A stretch of DNA of 64,000 nucleotides from Amycolatopsis decaplanina DSM 44594. Lineage in GTDB: Bacteria > Actinomycetota > Actinomycetes > Mycobacteriales > Pseudonocardiaceae. Below the pieces are notes generated by a model, which was not told the DNA's origin, made no database searches, and was given only the letters and a program-made list of their open reading frames with translations. Made by a program: the position numbers and the translations under genes. Of the stretch, positions 54,136 through 63,941 are shown one piece after another (positions within the stretch are counted from its first letter, which is position 1; every line of letters starts with the position of its first letter). The stretch covers positions 105,958 to 169,957 of the forward strand of contig NZ_AOHO01000026.1 of assembly GCF_000342005.1 (NCBI RefSeq), written 5' to 3'.

Positions 54136-55101
54136 GTGCTCGCCGTCGTACCGCCCCCAGTAACCGTCAGGGTTCCCGCCAAGGTCAACCTGCACCTGTC
54201 GGTCGGTGACGTACGCCCGGACGGCTACCACGAGCTGGTGACCGTGTTCCAGGCGCTTTCCCTGACCGACGAGGTGACCGTCGCGGTCACCGAGGACCCC
54301 GGAGTCGAGGTCTACGGCGAAGGCGAAGGCTCCGTACCGACAGGGGCCAACAACCTCGCTTGGAAGGCGGCACAGGCACTGGCGGCCCACGTCGGCAAGG
54401 CGGACGGCGAGTCCAAGGTCCGGGTGGTACTGCGCAAGGGCATCCCGGTAGCGGGTGGGATGGCCGGAGGCAGCGCCGACGCGGCCGCGACCCTGGTAGG
54501 CCTCGCGTCGCTTTGGAAGCTCGACATCTCCCGTGACGAATTGGCGGGTATCGCCGCGAAGCTCGGCAGCGACGTCCCCTTCGCGCTCTACGGCGGGACC
54601 GCGTTGGGAACCGGCCGAGGGGAGCAGCTGGTGCCGGTCCTGTCGAGGCACACCTTCCACTGGGTTCTGGCCTTCGATCAGCGTGGACTTTCGACTCCGA
54701 GGGTGTTCGGCGAGCTGGACAAGTTGCGTGAAGAGGGCAGCCCGCCGCGGATCGGCTCGCACACTCCGGTGGTCGAGGCGCTGGCGTCCGGTGACCCGCG
54801 GCAGCTGGCGCTGCTTCTCGGCAACGACCTGCAGGCGGCCGCTGTCTCCTTGCGTCCGGGACTGCGCCGCACGTTGCGGGCAGGAGTCAACGCGGGTGCG
54901 CTCGCCGGCACCGTGTCCGGATCCGGACCGACCTGTGCCTTTCTGTGCGCGGATGCTCAGTCGGCCGTCGAGGTCGCCGCGGAGCTGTCCGGTGCGGGGG
55001 TCTGTCGCACGGTGCGCGTCGCACACGGGCCGGTGCCCGGAGCCCGATTGGTGGGCGGGGACGACGCGCCCCGGCCGTCGCCACCTCGGGTGCACGCGTA
55101 G
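54136..55101 (+). CDS. ispE: 4-diphosphocytidyl-2-C-methyl-D-erythritol kinase
   Basis: The 321-residue GHMP kinase phosphorylates CDP-methylerythritol in the MEP route to isoprenoids. It has the amino motif [12 protein letters not shown], the ATP loop [35 protein letters not shown], and the third GHMP motif [13 protein letters not shown]. The start is the GTG at 54136. The carboxy end carries an extra 20 or so Pro/Arg-rich residues. Confidence 0.95.
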   Translation: MLAVVPPPVTVRVPAKVNLHLSVGDVRPDGYHELVTVFQALSLTDEVTVAVTEDPGVEVYGEGEGSVPTGANNLAWKAAQALAAHVGKADGESKVRVVLRKGIPVAGGMAGGSADAAATLVGLASLWKLDISRDELAGIAAKLGSDVPFALYGGTALGTGRGEQLVPVLSRHTFHWVLAFDQRGLSTPRVFGELDKLREEGSPPRIGSHTPVVEALASGDPRQLALLLGNDLQAAAVSLRPGLRRTLRAGVNAGALAGTVSGSGPTCAFLCADAQSAVEVAAELSGAGVCRTVRVAHGPVPGARLVGGDDAPRPSPPRVHA

Positions 55102-55171
55102 TAAGGGTGTCCGGATTGGACATCGACTAATTCGTTGTGGTGCAAGCTTTTTGGAAAGGATCGGCTGAGGC

Positions 55172-56944
55172 ATGGCCAACTTGGTCAACCTGGAGTCGGT
55201 GAGCAAGTCCTTCGGGGTGCGCCCGCTGCTCGACGGTGTTTCGCTCGGTGTGGCGGAGGGGCAGCGTATCGGCGTCGTCGGTCTCAACGGGGGAGGGAAG
55301 ACGACGCTACTGGAGGTCCTCGCGGGGATCAGCGAGCCGGATACGGGACGCGTCAGCCAGGTCCGCGGCTTGCGGATGGCCGTGGTCACCCAGCGGACCG
55401 AACTCCCCGACGGCAGCACAGTCGGAGATGTCGTGCTGGAGCGCTACGGCGCGGAGCACGAGTGGGCCGCTGACGCGCGAGTCCGGTCCATTATGGATGG
55501 TCTCGGGATCACCGCTCTCGGTGTCGAGAAGGAAACGGCGAACCTGTCCGGTGGTGAACGCCGCCGGGTGGCCTTGGCGGCCGCACTCACCGGTGAACTG
55601 GACCTCGTGGTTCTCGACGAGCCGACCAACCATCTCGACGTCGAAGGTGTGCGCTGGCTCGCGGATCATCTGCTCAACCGCAAGATCGCGGTCGTGGTCG
55701 TCACCCACGACCGGTGGTTCCTCGACACGGTCGCGAGTTTGACCTGGGAGGTCGCCAACGGCCGCGTCGAGCAGTACGAAGGTGGTTACGCCGACTGGAT
55801 CTTCGCGCGGGCCGAACGGGCGAGGCTGGCGGCGACTGCCGAAGAGAAGCGGCAGAACCTGGCGCGTAAAGAGCTCGCGTGGCTGCGTCGCGGTCCGCAG
55901 GCCAGGACCTCGAAGCCGCGCTACCGCGTCGAGGCGGCGGAGGCTCTGATCTCCGACGTGCCGGAGCCGCGTGATTCGGTCGAACTGCTTGCGTTCGCCC
56001 GTCGGCGGTTGGGGAAGACCGTGTTGGAGATCGAGGACGCCACGTTGACCGTCGGCGACCGCACCCTGCTCGATCACGTCACGTGGCGCATCGGCCCCGG
56101 CGACCGGATCGGCCTGGTCGGCGTCAACGGGTCGGGCAAGACGACGCTGCTCAAGCTGCTCGGCGGTGATACGGAGCCCGAGACGGGGCGACGCATCCAG
56201 GGCAAGACGGTCAGCCTCGCGCACCTACGGCAGGAGCTTGACGACCTGCCGGGTGACCTGCGGGTGCTGCAGGCGATCGAAGAGGTCTCCGGTCGGGTCG
56301 TCTTCGGCAAGCAGGAGCTCTCCGCTTCGCAGCTGGCAGAGAAGCTGGGGTTCCCCGCTTCGAGGCAGTGGACGCCGGTCGAAGACCTTTCCGGCGGTGA
56401 ACGGCGCCGCCTGCAGCTGTGCCGGCTTCTGATGGCCGAGCCCAACGTGCTGCTGCTCGACGAGCCGACGAACGATCTCGATATCGACACCTTGCAGCAG
56501 CTCGAAGATCTGCTGGATTCCTGGCCGGGCAGTCTCGTCGTCGTTTCGCACGACCGGTACCTGGTGGAACGCGTTTGCGACACGATCGTGGCCTTGTTCG
56601 GGGACGGGCAAGTGACCCATCTGCCGGGCGGGATCGACGAGTACCTGGACCGGCGCGTCAAGAGTCTCGAGAAAGCCGCCGGCGACCGGAAGACGGGCAA
56701 CGCGCAGGCCTCCGCGCCCAAGAAGAGCGCTGCGGAACAGCGGGCGGCGCAGAAGGAGCTGTCCCGTCTCGAGCGCAAGCTCGACCAGCTGCACGCGAAG
56801 GAAGAGAAGCTGCATGCGGCGCTGCTCGCCGCGGCGACCGATCCGACGAAGCTCATCGAGCTGAACACCGAATTGAAAGCCGTCGAAACGGAGAAGGAGG
56901 AGGTCGAGGCTCAGTGGCTCGAGACCTCCGAAGCGATCGAATGA
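55172..56944 (+). CDS. ABC-F family ATPase (Uup-like)
   Basis: The 590-residue protein has two ATPase domains in one chain and no membrane part: Walker A GLNGGGKTT and GVNGSGKTT, signatures LSGGERRRVAL and LSGGERRRLQL, Walker B LDEPTNHLD and LDEPTNDLD. Between them is the positively charged P-site linker (EKRQNLARKELAWLRRGPQA), and a carboxy-terminal coiled coil follows (about 530-590, ELSRLERKLDQLHAKEEKL). ABC-F proteins act on stalled ribosomes; the linker and tail are Uup-like. Resistance-type activity is not indicated. RBS GAGG precedes the ATG. Confidence 0.92.
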   Translation: MANLVNLESVSKSFGVRPLLDGVSLGVAEGQRIGVVGLNGGGKTTLLEVLAGISEPDTGRVSQVRGLRMAVVTQRTELPDGSTVGDVVLERYGAEHEWAADARVRSIMDGLGITALGVEKETANLSGGERRRVALAAALTGELDLVVLDEPTNHLDVEGVRWLADHLLNRKIAVVVVTHDRWFLDTVASLTWEVANGRVEQYEGGYADWIFARAERARLAATAEEKRQNLARKELAWLRRGPQARTSKPRYRVEAAEALISDVPEPRDSVELLAFARRRLGKTVLEIEDATLTVGDRTLLDHVTWRIGPGDRIGLVGVNGSGKTTLLKLLGGDTEPETGRRIQGKTVSLAHLRQELDDLPGDLRVLQAIEEVSGRVVFGKQELSASQLAEKLGFPASRQWTPVEDLSGGERRRLQLCRLLMAEPNVLLLDEPTNDLDIDTLQQLEDLLDSWPGSLVVVSHDRYLVERVCDTIVALFGDGQVTHLPGGIDEYLDRRVKSLEKAAGDRKTGNAQASAPKKSAAEQRAAQKELSRLERKLDQLHAKEEKLHAALLAAATDPTKLIELNTELKAVETEKEEVEAQWLETSEAIE

Positions 56945-56982
56945 GTTCACTCGACGGCGAGCGGGCCTTTCAGCGCGGACAG

Positions 56983-56988
56983 TAGTGT
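56983..56988 (+). promoter_or_regulatory. -10-like hexamer TAGTGT for the acyl-AMP ligase gene
   Basis: TAGTGT ends 7 nt before the ATG at 56996. Its last two bases fall in an in-frame GTG, so the ATG is the better start. Confidence 0.45.
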
Positions 56989-56995
56989 GACGCGC

Positions 56996-58687
56996 ATGAG
57001 TCGGTTCGTGGACACGCTCGTCGCCACCGCGGCGGGGCGAGGTCAGCAGCGGGGAATGGTCACCGGGGAGCCCAAGGAGCCGGTTCGGCGTACGTGGGCC
57101 GAGATTCACGAGCAGGCCAAGCGGGTCGCCGGGGGCCTGGTGACGGCTGGGCTGGAGCCCGGCAAAGCGGTCGCGGTCCTGGCGGCGGCGCCGTCGCTGA
57201 TCGCGCCGACGGTTCAGGCGGTATGGCTTGCCGGCGGCAGCGTGACGATGCTGCATCAGCCCACGCAGCGAACCGACCTCGCCGAATGGGCAGAGGACAC
57301 CGTTCGTGTGTTGCGGATGATCGGGTCCGGCCTGGTTCTGCTCGGTGAGCCGTTCGACCAGTTGGCGCCGGTGCTCACCGAGCATGGCATCGCCTTCCAG
57401 GTCATCACCGAGCTGCTCGAGGCCGAACCGTTGGCGGAGCCCGTGCCGACGGCGGAATCGGACACCGCGCTCCTGCAACTGACCAGCGGGTCGACGGCCG
57501 ATCCGAAGGCCGTGCGGATCACCTACGGAAACCTGTATGCGAACGTCAAGGCGATGGTCGATCGGGCCGAGTTCGATTTCGACGTCGACGTGATGGTCTC
57601 TTGGCTGCCCACCTTCCACGACATGGGGATGGTCGGCTTCCTGACGGTCCCGATGACGTTCGGCGTCGAACTCGTCAAGATCACGCCGCTCGAGTTCCTG
57701 TCGGGACCGTTGATCTGGCCGCAGCTGATCAGCAAGTACAACGGCACGACCACGGCCGCGCCGAACTTCGCGTACGCGATCGTGGGCAGGCGGATGGCCC
57801 GTGTCGAGGACGACAACGCGTACGACCTCTCGAAGCTGCGGATCGCGCTGAACGGCGCCGAGCCGATCGATGAAACGGCCGTGCGGACATTCGTCGAGGC
57901 GGGGGCACGCTTCAAAATGCCTGCCGAATGTGTTTTTCCGGCGTACGGCATGGCGGAGGCCACTCTCGCGGTTTCGTTCGCGCCGTTGTTCACCGGACTG
58001 ACGCTGGACGTCGTCGAAGCCGATGCGCTCGAGGCGGACAACCGTGCGGTGCCGGTCCCCGAGGACGACCCGCGCCGCGGGACCGATGAAGTCCGGTCCT
58101 TCGCGGTGCTCGGGCCGCCGCTCGACGGGCTCGAGGCCGAGATCGTCGACGACAAGGGCACCGTGCTCGGAGAACGCGAGGTCGGGGAGATCCGTCTACG
58201 CGGTGAGGCCGTGACGCCGGGATATCTGACCATGGAAGGTCCGCTCGCGACACAGGACGAGGACGGCTGGCTGCTCACCGGCGACCTCGGTTACCTGGTC
58301 GACGGCATGATCGTGATCTGCGGCCGTCGCAAGGACGTCATCATCATGGGCGGCCGGAACCTGTACCCGACCGACATCGAGAGGGCGGCGACCTCGGTCG
58401 AGGGGGTCCGGGCGGGGAACGCAGTGGCCGTGCGGATCGACGCCGGCAGCCGCCGGGAGCGGTTCGCCGTCGTGGTCGAATCGAAACTCGCCGGGGACCC
58501 GGAAACGGAGAAGGCGCTGGCGAAGGAGGTCGCTGCCAAGGTGCGCGGCGCCGTCGACATGCGTCCCTTCGCGGTTGTGGTGCTCCCGGCGGGAAGTCTG
58601 CCCAAGACGCCCTCGGGCAAGGTGAAGCGGGCCGCGACCGCTGTCCAGTTCGCGGACAAGATCGCCAAGAACGCGGCGAACAGCTGA
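56996..58687 (+). CDS. Fatty acyl-AMP ligase / acyl-CoA synthetase (Pks16-like)
   Basis: The 563-residue adenylate-forming enzyme has the P-loop LLQLTSGSTADPKAV, SWLPTFHDMGMVG (a motif shared by fatty acyl-AMP ligases), AYGMAEATLAVSF, GWLLTGDLGYLVDGMIVICG and the catalytic lysine in LPKTPSGKVKRA. The HDMGM block and neighbours match the acyl-AMP ligase-like protein called pks16 in M. tuberculosis (Rv1013), also between ispE and pth. The acyl substrate and final acceptor are unknown. The start is set at the ATG at 56996 because the in-frame GTG at 56987 lies within a -10-like box. Confidence 0.87.
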   Translation: MSRFVDTLVATAAGRGQQRGMVTGEPKEPVRRTWAEIHEQAKRVAGGLVTAGLEPGKAVAVLAAAPSLIAPTVQAVWLAGGSVTMLHQPTQRTDLAEWAEDTVRVLRMIGSGLVLLGEPFDQLAPVLTEHGIAFQVITELLEAEPLAEPVPTAESDTALLQLTSGSTADPKAVRITYGNLYANVKAMVDRAEFDFDVDVMVSWLPTFHDMGMVGFLTVPMTFGVELVKITPLEFLSGPLIWPQLISKYNGTTTAAPNFAYAIVGRRMARVEDDNAYDLSKLRIALNGAEPIDETAVRTFVEAGARFKMPAECVFPAYGMAEATLAVSFAPLFTGLTLDVVEADALEADNRAVPVPEDDPRRGTDEVRSFAVLGPPLDGLEAEIVDDKGTVLGEREVGEIRLRGEAVTPGYLTMEGPLATQDEDGWLLTGDLGYLVDGMIVICGRRKDVIIMGGRNLYPTDIERAATSVEGVRAGNAVAVRIDAGSRRERFAVVVESKLAGDPETEKALAKEVAAKVRGAVDMRPFAVVVLPAGSLPKTPSGKVKRAATAVQFADKIAKNAANS

Positions 58688-58690
58688 CAC

Positions 58691-58730
58691 GAAAGGGCCG
58701 GGTCCGCGAACATCGCGGCCCGGCCCTTTC
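58691..58730. terminator. Terminator between the ligase and DivIVA-domain genes
   Basis: Perfect 12-bp arms GAAAGGGCCGGG (58691-58702) and CCCGGCCCTTTC (58719-58730) sit between two convergent genes and could serve both. Confidence 0.85.
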
Positions 58731-58747
58731 GCGGCACCTCCCGTTGG

Positions 58748-59077
58748 TCAGCGGCGTCGCCAGGGTGGCTTGCGGGTATGGGTGTGTTCCAAGGCAGGCG
58801 CTATGTAATAGGCGGCGGACTGGGACAGCCCGGCCAGCGTGCTCTCGACATCCCGCAGGAAAGCGTCGACGGCTGCCGGGTCGTAGCCTCGTTTCGAGAG
58901 CGGTGCTTTGGCGAACGCCACGTTGTGGACGTCCGAAACCGACAGGTCGTCGTCGCCGTCGAGGGTCGCCGCGACCCGTTCGAGGAAGGCATCGACCGCG
59001 GGTTCGTGATAACCACGGGCGCCGATCGGTGCCCGGTCGAACTGCCGGGTTCTGGCCTCGAACGCGGTGACGGGCAC
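58748..59077 (-). CDS. Small protein with two DivIVA-domain repeats
   Basis: The 109-residue protein carries two copies of the short DivIVA-domain motif: FDRAPIGARGYHEPAVDAFL and FAKAPLSKRGYDPAAVDAFL, each a strand-turn-helix of about 30 residues followed by a helix. The carboxy end is basic. It begins at GTG, overlapping the stop of its paralogue by 1 nt (TAGTG). Full-length DivIVA proteins have one such motif plus long coiled coils; here there are two motifs and no coiled coil. It may modify Wag31/DivIVA assembly at curved membrane, which is inference. Confidence 0.8.
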   Translation of the reverse strand: MPVTAFEARTRQFDRAPIGARGYHEPAVDAFLERVAATLDGDDDLSVSDVHNVAFAKAPLSKRGYDPAAVDAFLRDVESTLAGLSQSAAYYIAPALEHTHTRKPPWRRR

Positions 59078-59436
59078 TAGCGCTCCCGCAGGAATTCGAC
59101 AGGACCGCGGTCTGGAACGGCGCGTTCGGTGGTCGCTTCGTCCTCTTCGCGGGCGCCGGGCACGCCGAGTACGTGCTGGCCGGTCCGGTGGGCGAGTTGC
59201 CCTTCGACCTTGTCGAGGAAATCGTCGACTTCGCGTTCGTCGTAGCCGCGCTTCCCGATCAGCGGACGCGAGAACATGACGTGGTGCACCTCGGCGGCCG
59301 TCAGGTCGTCCCGGTCCGAGATCGTGTCGGCGATCCGTTCCAGGAACGCGTCGACCTCGTGTTTGGCGTATCCGCGCCGCCCGATCGGGGCGTTCGGGAA
59401 AGTGGCGCCGGTGATTTCTTCGGCCGTAAACGACAT
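59077..59436 (-). CDS. Small protein with two DivIVA-domain repeats (paralogue)
   Basis: The 119-residue protein has the same architecture as the next gene: [20 protein letters not shown] and [20 protein letters not shown], separated by about 50 residues, followed by an acidic Glu-rich tail instead of a basic one. The opposite tail charges of the two proteins suggest a heterodimer or paired function. It lies 159 bp downstream of pth on the same strand. Confidence 0.8.
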   Translation of the reverse strand: MSFTAEEITGATFPNAPIGRRGYAKHEVDAFLERIADTISDRDDLTAAEVHHVMFSRPLIGKRGYDEREVDDFLDKVEGQLAHRTGQHVLGVPGAREEDEATTERAVPDRGPVEFLRER

Positions 59437-59595
59437 GAAACTCTCTCCGGTTTCGGTGGGGAATGCGATCTCCGCATTCCGTCCTAACGGGTTTGAGAGT
59501 TCCCCGGAAGAGCTCGCGCTATTCCACGACTCGATCAGGGGCGTGGTGAAACGCCTTCGAGTGACGAGATGTAACGCACCGCCATGTGAGCGGGT

Positions 59596-60192
59596 TCACC
59601 CAGCGTGGAAGGTGTTCTGGGCCGCGGCGAGACCGGTGCTGATAAGCGCTTCAACAGCGTCGGCGCAACGATCGATCTCGAAAGCGAGTTCTTTGCGTTC
59701 GACCGTCGAGAAGTCTTTCAGCACGAAATCGGCCGGATCCTGTCGTCCCGGAGGGCGGCCGACGCCGAATCGGACACGGTAGTAGTCCTTCGTGCCCAGG
59801 GATTTGGTGATCGAGCGGAGACCGTTGTGGCCGTTGTCGCCGCCGCCCAGTTTCATCTTGAGCGCGCCGAAGTCGACGTCCAGCTCGTCGTGGACGACCA
59901 CGACACCGGCCGGGGGGATCTTGTAGAACCGGGCCGCGCCGACGACCGGGCCACCCGAGAGATTCATGTACGAACGCGGCTTGGCGAGGACCACGCGCTG
60001 TCCCGCGAGCCTGCCTTCGAGGATTTCGGCGCCGCTCTTGTGGGCTTTGAACTTGCCTCCGACACGGCCGGCGAGTTCGTCGAGCACCATGAAGCCGACG
60101 TTGTGCCTGTTGCCCGCGTATTGGGGGCCGGGATTGCCGAGGCCGACGAGCAGGATCTGCTCGCCGGCCCCGGGAAGTACTGCTTCGGTCAC
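59596..60192 (-). CDS. pth: Peptidyl-tRNA hydrolase
   Basis: The 198-residue enzyme frees tRNA from stalled peptidyl-tRNA. It has [20 protein letters not shown] with the catalytic His, [34 protein letters not shown] with the catalytic Asp, and [21 protein letters not shown]. It starts with GTG, 10 bp after the rplY stop, so the two are cotranscribed as in mycobacteria. Confidence 0.96.
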   Translation of the reverse strand: MTEAVLPGAGEQILLVGLGNPGPQYAGNRHNVGFMVLDELAGRVGGKFKAHKSGAEILEGRLAGQRVVLAKPRSYMNLSGGPVVGAARFYKIPPAGVVVVHDELDVDFGALKMKLGGGDNGHNGLRSITKSLGTKDYYRVRFGVGRPPGRQDPADFVLKDFSTVERKELAFEIDRCADAVEALISTGLAAAQNTFHAG

Positions 60193-60202
60193 ACCGGTGA
60201 CT

Positions 60203-60814
60203 TTATTCGGCGTCCTCGGCGGGAGCCTCGGCCGCCTCGGCGGCGCCCTCTTCGCCCTCGAGCGAAGCCTCGGACGGCGCCTCGTTGACGGCGACGACCA
60301 GAGCCTCGGCGTCGGTGACCAGGGTGGCGCCCTTCGGCAGGGTGACCTGCGAGGCGAGGATCTGGGTGCCGGCTTCGACGCCCTCGACCGAGACCTCGAC
60401 CTGCTCGGGGATGTGCAGCGCCTCGACCTCGATCTGGAGGGTGTCGAGGTCGGTGGTGACCAGGGTGCCCGGGCCCGCGGTGCCGGTGACGACGACGGGG
60501 ACGTCGACGGTGACCTTCTCGCCGCGGCGGACGACCAGCAGGTCGACGTGCTCGATGTAGTTCTTCAGCGGGTGGACGACGATGGTCTTCGTCAGCGCCA
60601 GCTCGCTCTTGCCCTCGAGCTCGAGGGTGATGACGGCGTTGCTGCCGTTCTCACGCACGACGCGGGCGAACTCGATGGCGGGCAGGGAGTAGTGGCGCGG
60701 GTCCGAGCCGTGCCCGTACAGCACCGCGGGGATCTTGCCGGCGCGACGCGTGCGACGCGCGGCACCCTTGCCGAATTCGGTGCGGGGCTCGACGGACAGG
60801 CTTACCTCGGACAC
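60203..60814 (-). CDS. rplY: 50S ribosomal protein L25 (general stress protein Ctc type)
   Basis: The 203-residue protein binds 5S rRNA. It has the L25 amino domain ([37 protein letters not shown]) and the Ctc-type carboxy-terminal beta domain, ending in a long acidic Glu/Ala tail. The GTG at 60814 has GGAG about 9 nt upstream; the longer open frame before it is not needed. It heads the rplY-pth operon. Confidence 0.95.
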   Translation of the reverse strand: MSEVSLSVEPRTEFGKGAARRTRRAGKIPAVLYGHGSDPRHYSLPAIEFARVVRENGSNAVITLELEGKSELALTKTIVVHPLKNYIEHVDLLVVRRGEKVTVDVPVVVTGTAGPGTLVTTDLDTLQIEVEALHIPEQVEVSVEGVEAGTQILASQVTLPKGATLVTDAEALVVAVNEAPSEASLEGEEGAAEAAEAPAEDAE

Positions 60815-61153
60815 GGTGTAGCACTCCTTCAATTCACCAACATGTTCAGCGAAAGCATGCTGAGGTGGGGATGGTTCGGGGCGGTTCTGGTGTTCGGCGG
60901 CGAATTCCACAGGCGTGCTCGACCGCGTGTGGCCACTCAAGCCGCCGCGTCGATCACGTCGGGCACCAGGTGCTCACGGAACCCGCCTCGCCGAGACCGG
61001 GAAAGTGTAGACCAACCGGTCGTGCGGTGGTCCCGCCGGGTGGCTCGTTCAGGTGACAAGTCGGTGACAGCTGCTTTGGGGACCCGCGAATGTGGTGGTG
61101 CGAGACCCCTTTTCTAAGGTGTGATCTCCTCGCACGTGACACAAGGGGGCGGA
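60815..61153. promoter_or_regulatory. Divergent control region of rplY and the lipoprotein gene
   Basis: These 339 bp hold no convincing gene. On the minus strand a -10-like TACACT (61004-61009) would give rplY a leader of about 180 nt, possibly an autoregulatory site, but no folded element was identified. On the plus strand TAAGGT near 61116 could serve the lipoprotein gene. Confidence 0.35.
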
Positions 61154-62275
61154 ATGCCGGCACGACGGTCGAGGATCGGCGCGATCGCCGCCTTGTGCTG
61201 CCTTGTGGCCGGTTGCGATGTCGCGGTCGACGGGGTGGCCGGGATCTCGCCCGCCGAGCAACAGCGGGTGGACCGGCGTGCCGAGCAACGCGGCGCTGTC
61301 GAAAGCGCGCTGAAGGAGCTTGAACAGGCGCCCGCCGTTGTCTACAAGTCGACAATCAAGGACGCTTCGGGCAAACCCGCCGAACTGGAGTTCCGTATCA
61401 CCCGTAACGGCAGCGCGCACGGCGCGCTGCCGGTCGACGGCCAGGCCATTCAGGTCGTCTCCGCCGACAATCAGCTGTACCTCTCCGCGACGCCGGAGTA
61501 CTGGAAAGCGCACGGGCTCGGAAACAGCGACCTGTACGGCACCAACTGGGTCCGCACGGACAGTTCGGACCTGCCGGTGAACGCGATCGAGTTGCTCAAC
61601 CCGCGCAAGGCCGCGTCGACACTCAGGACCGCGGTGTCCGCGATGAACCCGCTGACCGATCCGGCCCGGTCGAAGCTGCCCGACGGAACAGAGGTCTACG
61701 ACGTCGGGAGCGGACTCGGAACACTGCGGGTAACCACCGCGGTGCCGCACCGCGTCGTCAGTTTCGCGCCTTCTCTCGTCGCCGCGGCGGGCGGCAAGAC
61801 ACTCGGTGCCGAGATGCGGGTCGAGCCGCTCGCCGGGGATGCGCTCAAAAAACTCCAGACCGATCTGGACGGCGCGATCGGTGGGATCGGGCAGCCGTTC
61901 GACGCGCTCACACAGGTCAGGGTCAGCGTCGTCAACGACAAGCTGGACTGCACGGACTTCGTCGGAACCTGCAGGGCGACCATCGACGTCGCCAACACCG
62001 TCATCGGAGGCGTGCGCGGGACGCCCGTGCGCCTGACGCTGACCGTCGACTTCACCGCGCAGTCCCTCGGCGCGCAGACCTGCACGGCCGGCGCCGACGC
62101 GGCGCCGGACACCACGACGAGCATGTCCTGCGAGGTCAAGTTCAAACTTCCGAATCGGAACGCCAGTTATCAGGTGCAGGCGAAGCCGGCGGCGCGCGGT
62201 GAGGTCCGGGTGCCGGTCGACGTGAACGGCGTGCGCGAAAAGCTCAAGACCGAGTTCGCCACGCTGGGCGGCTGA
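61154..62275 (+). CDS. Lipoprotein, LppX/LprAFG-like fold likely
   Basis: The 373-residue protein has a signal peptide with lipobox LVAGC (about residues 17-21) and then an all-beta body with KLDCTDFVGTCRATID and CTAGADAAPDTTTSMSC (two Cys pairs). Size and strand-rich layout suggest the mycobacterial LprG/LppX group of lipid-carrier lipoproteins, but the match is not certain. It occupies the position of lpqT (Rv1016c) between rplY and prs yet lies on the opposite strand. The ATG at 61154 follows AAGGGGG. Confidence 0.7.
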   Translation: MPARRSRIGAIAALCCLVAGCDVAVDGVAGISPAEQQRVDRRAEQRGAVESALKELEQAPAVVYKSTIKDASGKPAELEFRITRNGSAHGALPVDGQAIQVVSADNQLYLSATPEYWKAHGLGNSDLYGTNWVRTDSSDLPVNAIELLNPRKAASTLRTAVSAMNPLTDPARSKLPDGTEVYDVGSGLGTLRVTTAVPHRVVSFAPSLVAAAGGKTLGAEMRVEPLAGDALKKLQTDLDGAIGGIGQPFDALTQVRVSVVNDKLDCTDFVGTCRATIDVANTVIGGVRGTPVRLTLTVDFTAQSLGAQTCTAGADAAPDTTTSMSCEVKFKLPNRNASYQVQAKPAARGEVRVPVDVNGVREKLKTEFATLGG

Positions 62276-62371
62276 CCTGCACACTCACCCACAGGTGAGT
62301 TACATACGTTGAAGTAGTCGATCTCGCGTTCTTAGCATCGGCGTCGTCGCCGATGAAAAGGGAGAAACGCG

Positions 62372-62989
62372 ATGGCGAAGTTGGTTGTGTTCGGAGGAAC
62401 CGGGTACGCGGGCGGGAAAATCGCCGCAGAGGCACGCGGCCGCGGTCACGAGGTCCTGGCGGTGTCGAGGAACGCCGAAGGCGAGGGAACCAGGGCGGGC
62501 TCGCTCTACGACGAGGCCTTCCTGGTCGACGTCGCCAAGGGCGCCGACGTCCTGGTCATCGCGGTTCACGGGCAGAGCGGTCTGCCCGACGCGGTGCCTT
62601 CCATCGCTCAGGTCGCGAAGGACAACGGCGCGCGGATCGGCGTCGTCGGCGGGGCGGGCAGCCTGCACGTGGCCGAGGGCGGCCCGCGGCTGATCGACAC
62701 CCCCGAGTTCCCGGACGAGTACAAGGGTGAAGCGGGGGCGCACGCCGAGGTGCTGGAAGCGCTCCGGAAGCTTCCCGAGGACATCGACTGGTTCTACCTC
62801 AGCCCGGCCGCGGAGTTCGGTGCGTGGGCGGAGGGCGAGCGGACCGGTGAGTTCCGGCTCGGCGGCGACGTGCTCCTGACCGACGAGAACGGTGGATCGA
62901 AGATCAGCGGCGCCGACTACGCGATCGCGTTCGTCGACGAGATCGACAAGCCGGAACGCCGCCGTCAGCGTTTCTGCGTGGCCTACTGA
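62372..62989 (+). CDS. NAD(P)-dependent oxidoreductase (atypical SDR, YwnB-like)
   Basis: The 205-residue protein opens with the nucleotide-binding motif LVVFGGTGYAGGKIA (GxxGxxG) and follows the NAD(P)-binding fold of atypical short-chain dehydrogenases: VLVIAVHGQSG, IGVVGGAGSLHVAEGG, WFYLSPAAEFG and GSKISGADYAIAFVDEID. The substrate is unknown. A GGGAG ribosome site precedes the ATG. Its stop overlaps the convergent LLM gene by 7 bp. Confidence 0.88.
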   Translation: MAKLVVFGGTGYAGGKIAAEARGRGHEVLAVSRNAEGEGTRAGSLYDEAFLVDVAKGADVLVIAVHGQSGLPDAVPSIAQVAKDNGARIGVVGGAGSLHVAEGGPRLIDTPEFPDEYKGEAGAHAEVLEALRKLPEDIDWFYLSPAAEFGAWAEGERTGEFRLGGDVLLTDENGGSKISGADYAIAFVDEIDKPERRRQRFCVAY

Positions 62990-63852
62990 CCGGACAGGTC
63001 CTTCACGACCGGGGCGAACGTTTCCATCATCGGTTCGAACACCGTGATGTAGGAGAAGCCGTACCGTTCGCGACGCTCCTGGAGTTGCCGGGCGATCTCA
63101 TCGACGGTTCCGAAAAGCAACTGTGGCGTTTCGAGCAGCTTGTCCACATCGAGGCCGTCCGGGTCCTCTTCGTGCCAGGACTCGGCGGCCGCGCGCCGGT
63201 CGTCCGTGACGACGACCCGTTGGACGAGCATGTTCAGTTCGGGATCCCGGCCCTTCGTATGCGAGCGGAAGAAGGCGACGCGTTCGTCCATGCGTTCGGC
63301 ATTGTCGAGCTGGAACGTGCCCGGCGGTTTCCCCGGTGCTTGACGAAGGCCCGCGAAGCCGGCGATGTCGGCTTCGCGGGCGGCGAGGGAGAGCACGCCA
63401 TCGCTGTTGCCCGCGAGGAGCAGCGGCGGGGGCGTGATCCCTTCGTCGGCGAAGTGTTCTCGCAGGTGGTCAAGGCTCTTGGCGAGATACTCGATACGTT
63501 CCTTGGCCGGGATCCACGGCAGGCCGGCACCGTCGAATTCCGATTTCATGTGGCCGGAACCGAGACCGAGGTCCAGCCGGTCGCCCGTCATCTTCACCGT
63601 CGTGACGACTTCGCGTGCGAAGAGCGCGAAGTTGTAGAAGGGCACATTGGAGACGAGTGTGCCGACGCGGGGCCGTCGGGTCACCGCGGCGGCCATGGTC
63701 AGCGCAGGGAAAGGCGCGTTCCGTCCTGGGCCGAGATGATCGGGCACGGAGATGACGTCGTAGCCGAGGGCCTCGACGCGGCGGCACTTCGCGACCCAGT
63801 TTTCACGGTTCTCGGCGCCCCACAGGTTCACGCCGAACTTGAATTTCCCCAT
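62983..63852 (-). CDS. LLM-class F420-dependent oxidoreductase (TIGR03621-like)
   Basis: The 289-residue protein has the luciferase-like barrel: FGVNLWGAENRENWVAKCRR, VISVPDHLGPGRNAPFP, RVGTLVSNVPFYNFALFA, RLDLGLGSGHMKSEFDGAG and late IARQLQERRERYGFSYITVF. The LGLGSG loop is typical of F420-binding members. The substrate is unknown. The ATG at 63852 is used; a GTG six codons upstream is possible, and neither has a strong ribosome site. Confidence 0.9.
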   Translation of the reverse strand: MGKFKFGVNLWGAENRENWVAKCRRVEALGYDVISVPDHLGPGRNAPFPALTMAAAVTRRPRVGTLVSNVPFYNFALFAREVVTTVKMTGDRLDLGLGSGHMKSEFDGAGLPWIPAKERIEYLAKSLDHLREHFADEGITPPPLLLAGNSDGVLSLAAREADIAGFAGLRQAPGKPPGTFQLDNAERMDERVAFFRSHTKGRDPELNMLVQRVVVTDDRRAAAESWHEEDPDGLDVDKLLETPQLLFGTVDEIARQLQERRERYGFSYITVFEPMMETFAPVVKDLSGQ

Positions 63853-63911
63853 GAACGGAAACCTAGCCACGCTGGTTGGCCGGGCGCGCGTCGTTCGCGA
63901 GAAGCCGAAAA

Positions 63912-63935
63912 CGAAGCAAAGGTCCCTTGCTTTCG
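63912..63935 (-). terminator. Terminator downstream of prs
   Basis: CGAAGCAAAGGTCCCTTGCTTTCG is nearly a perfect palindrome; on the minus strand it is followed by TTTTCGG. It starts 6 bp past the prs stop. Its core AGCAAGGGACCTTTGCT is identical to that of the hairpin at 35424-35491. Confidence 0.8.
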
Positions 63936-63941
63936 CTGGGA

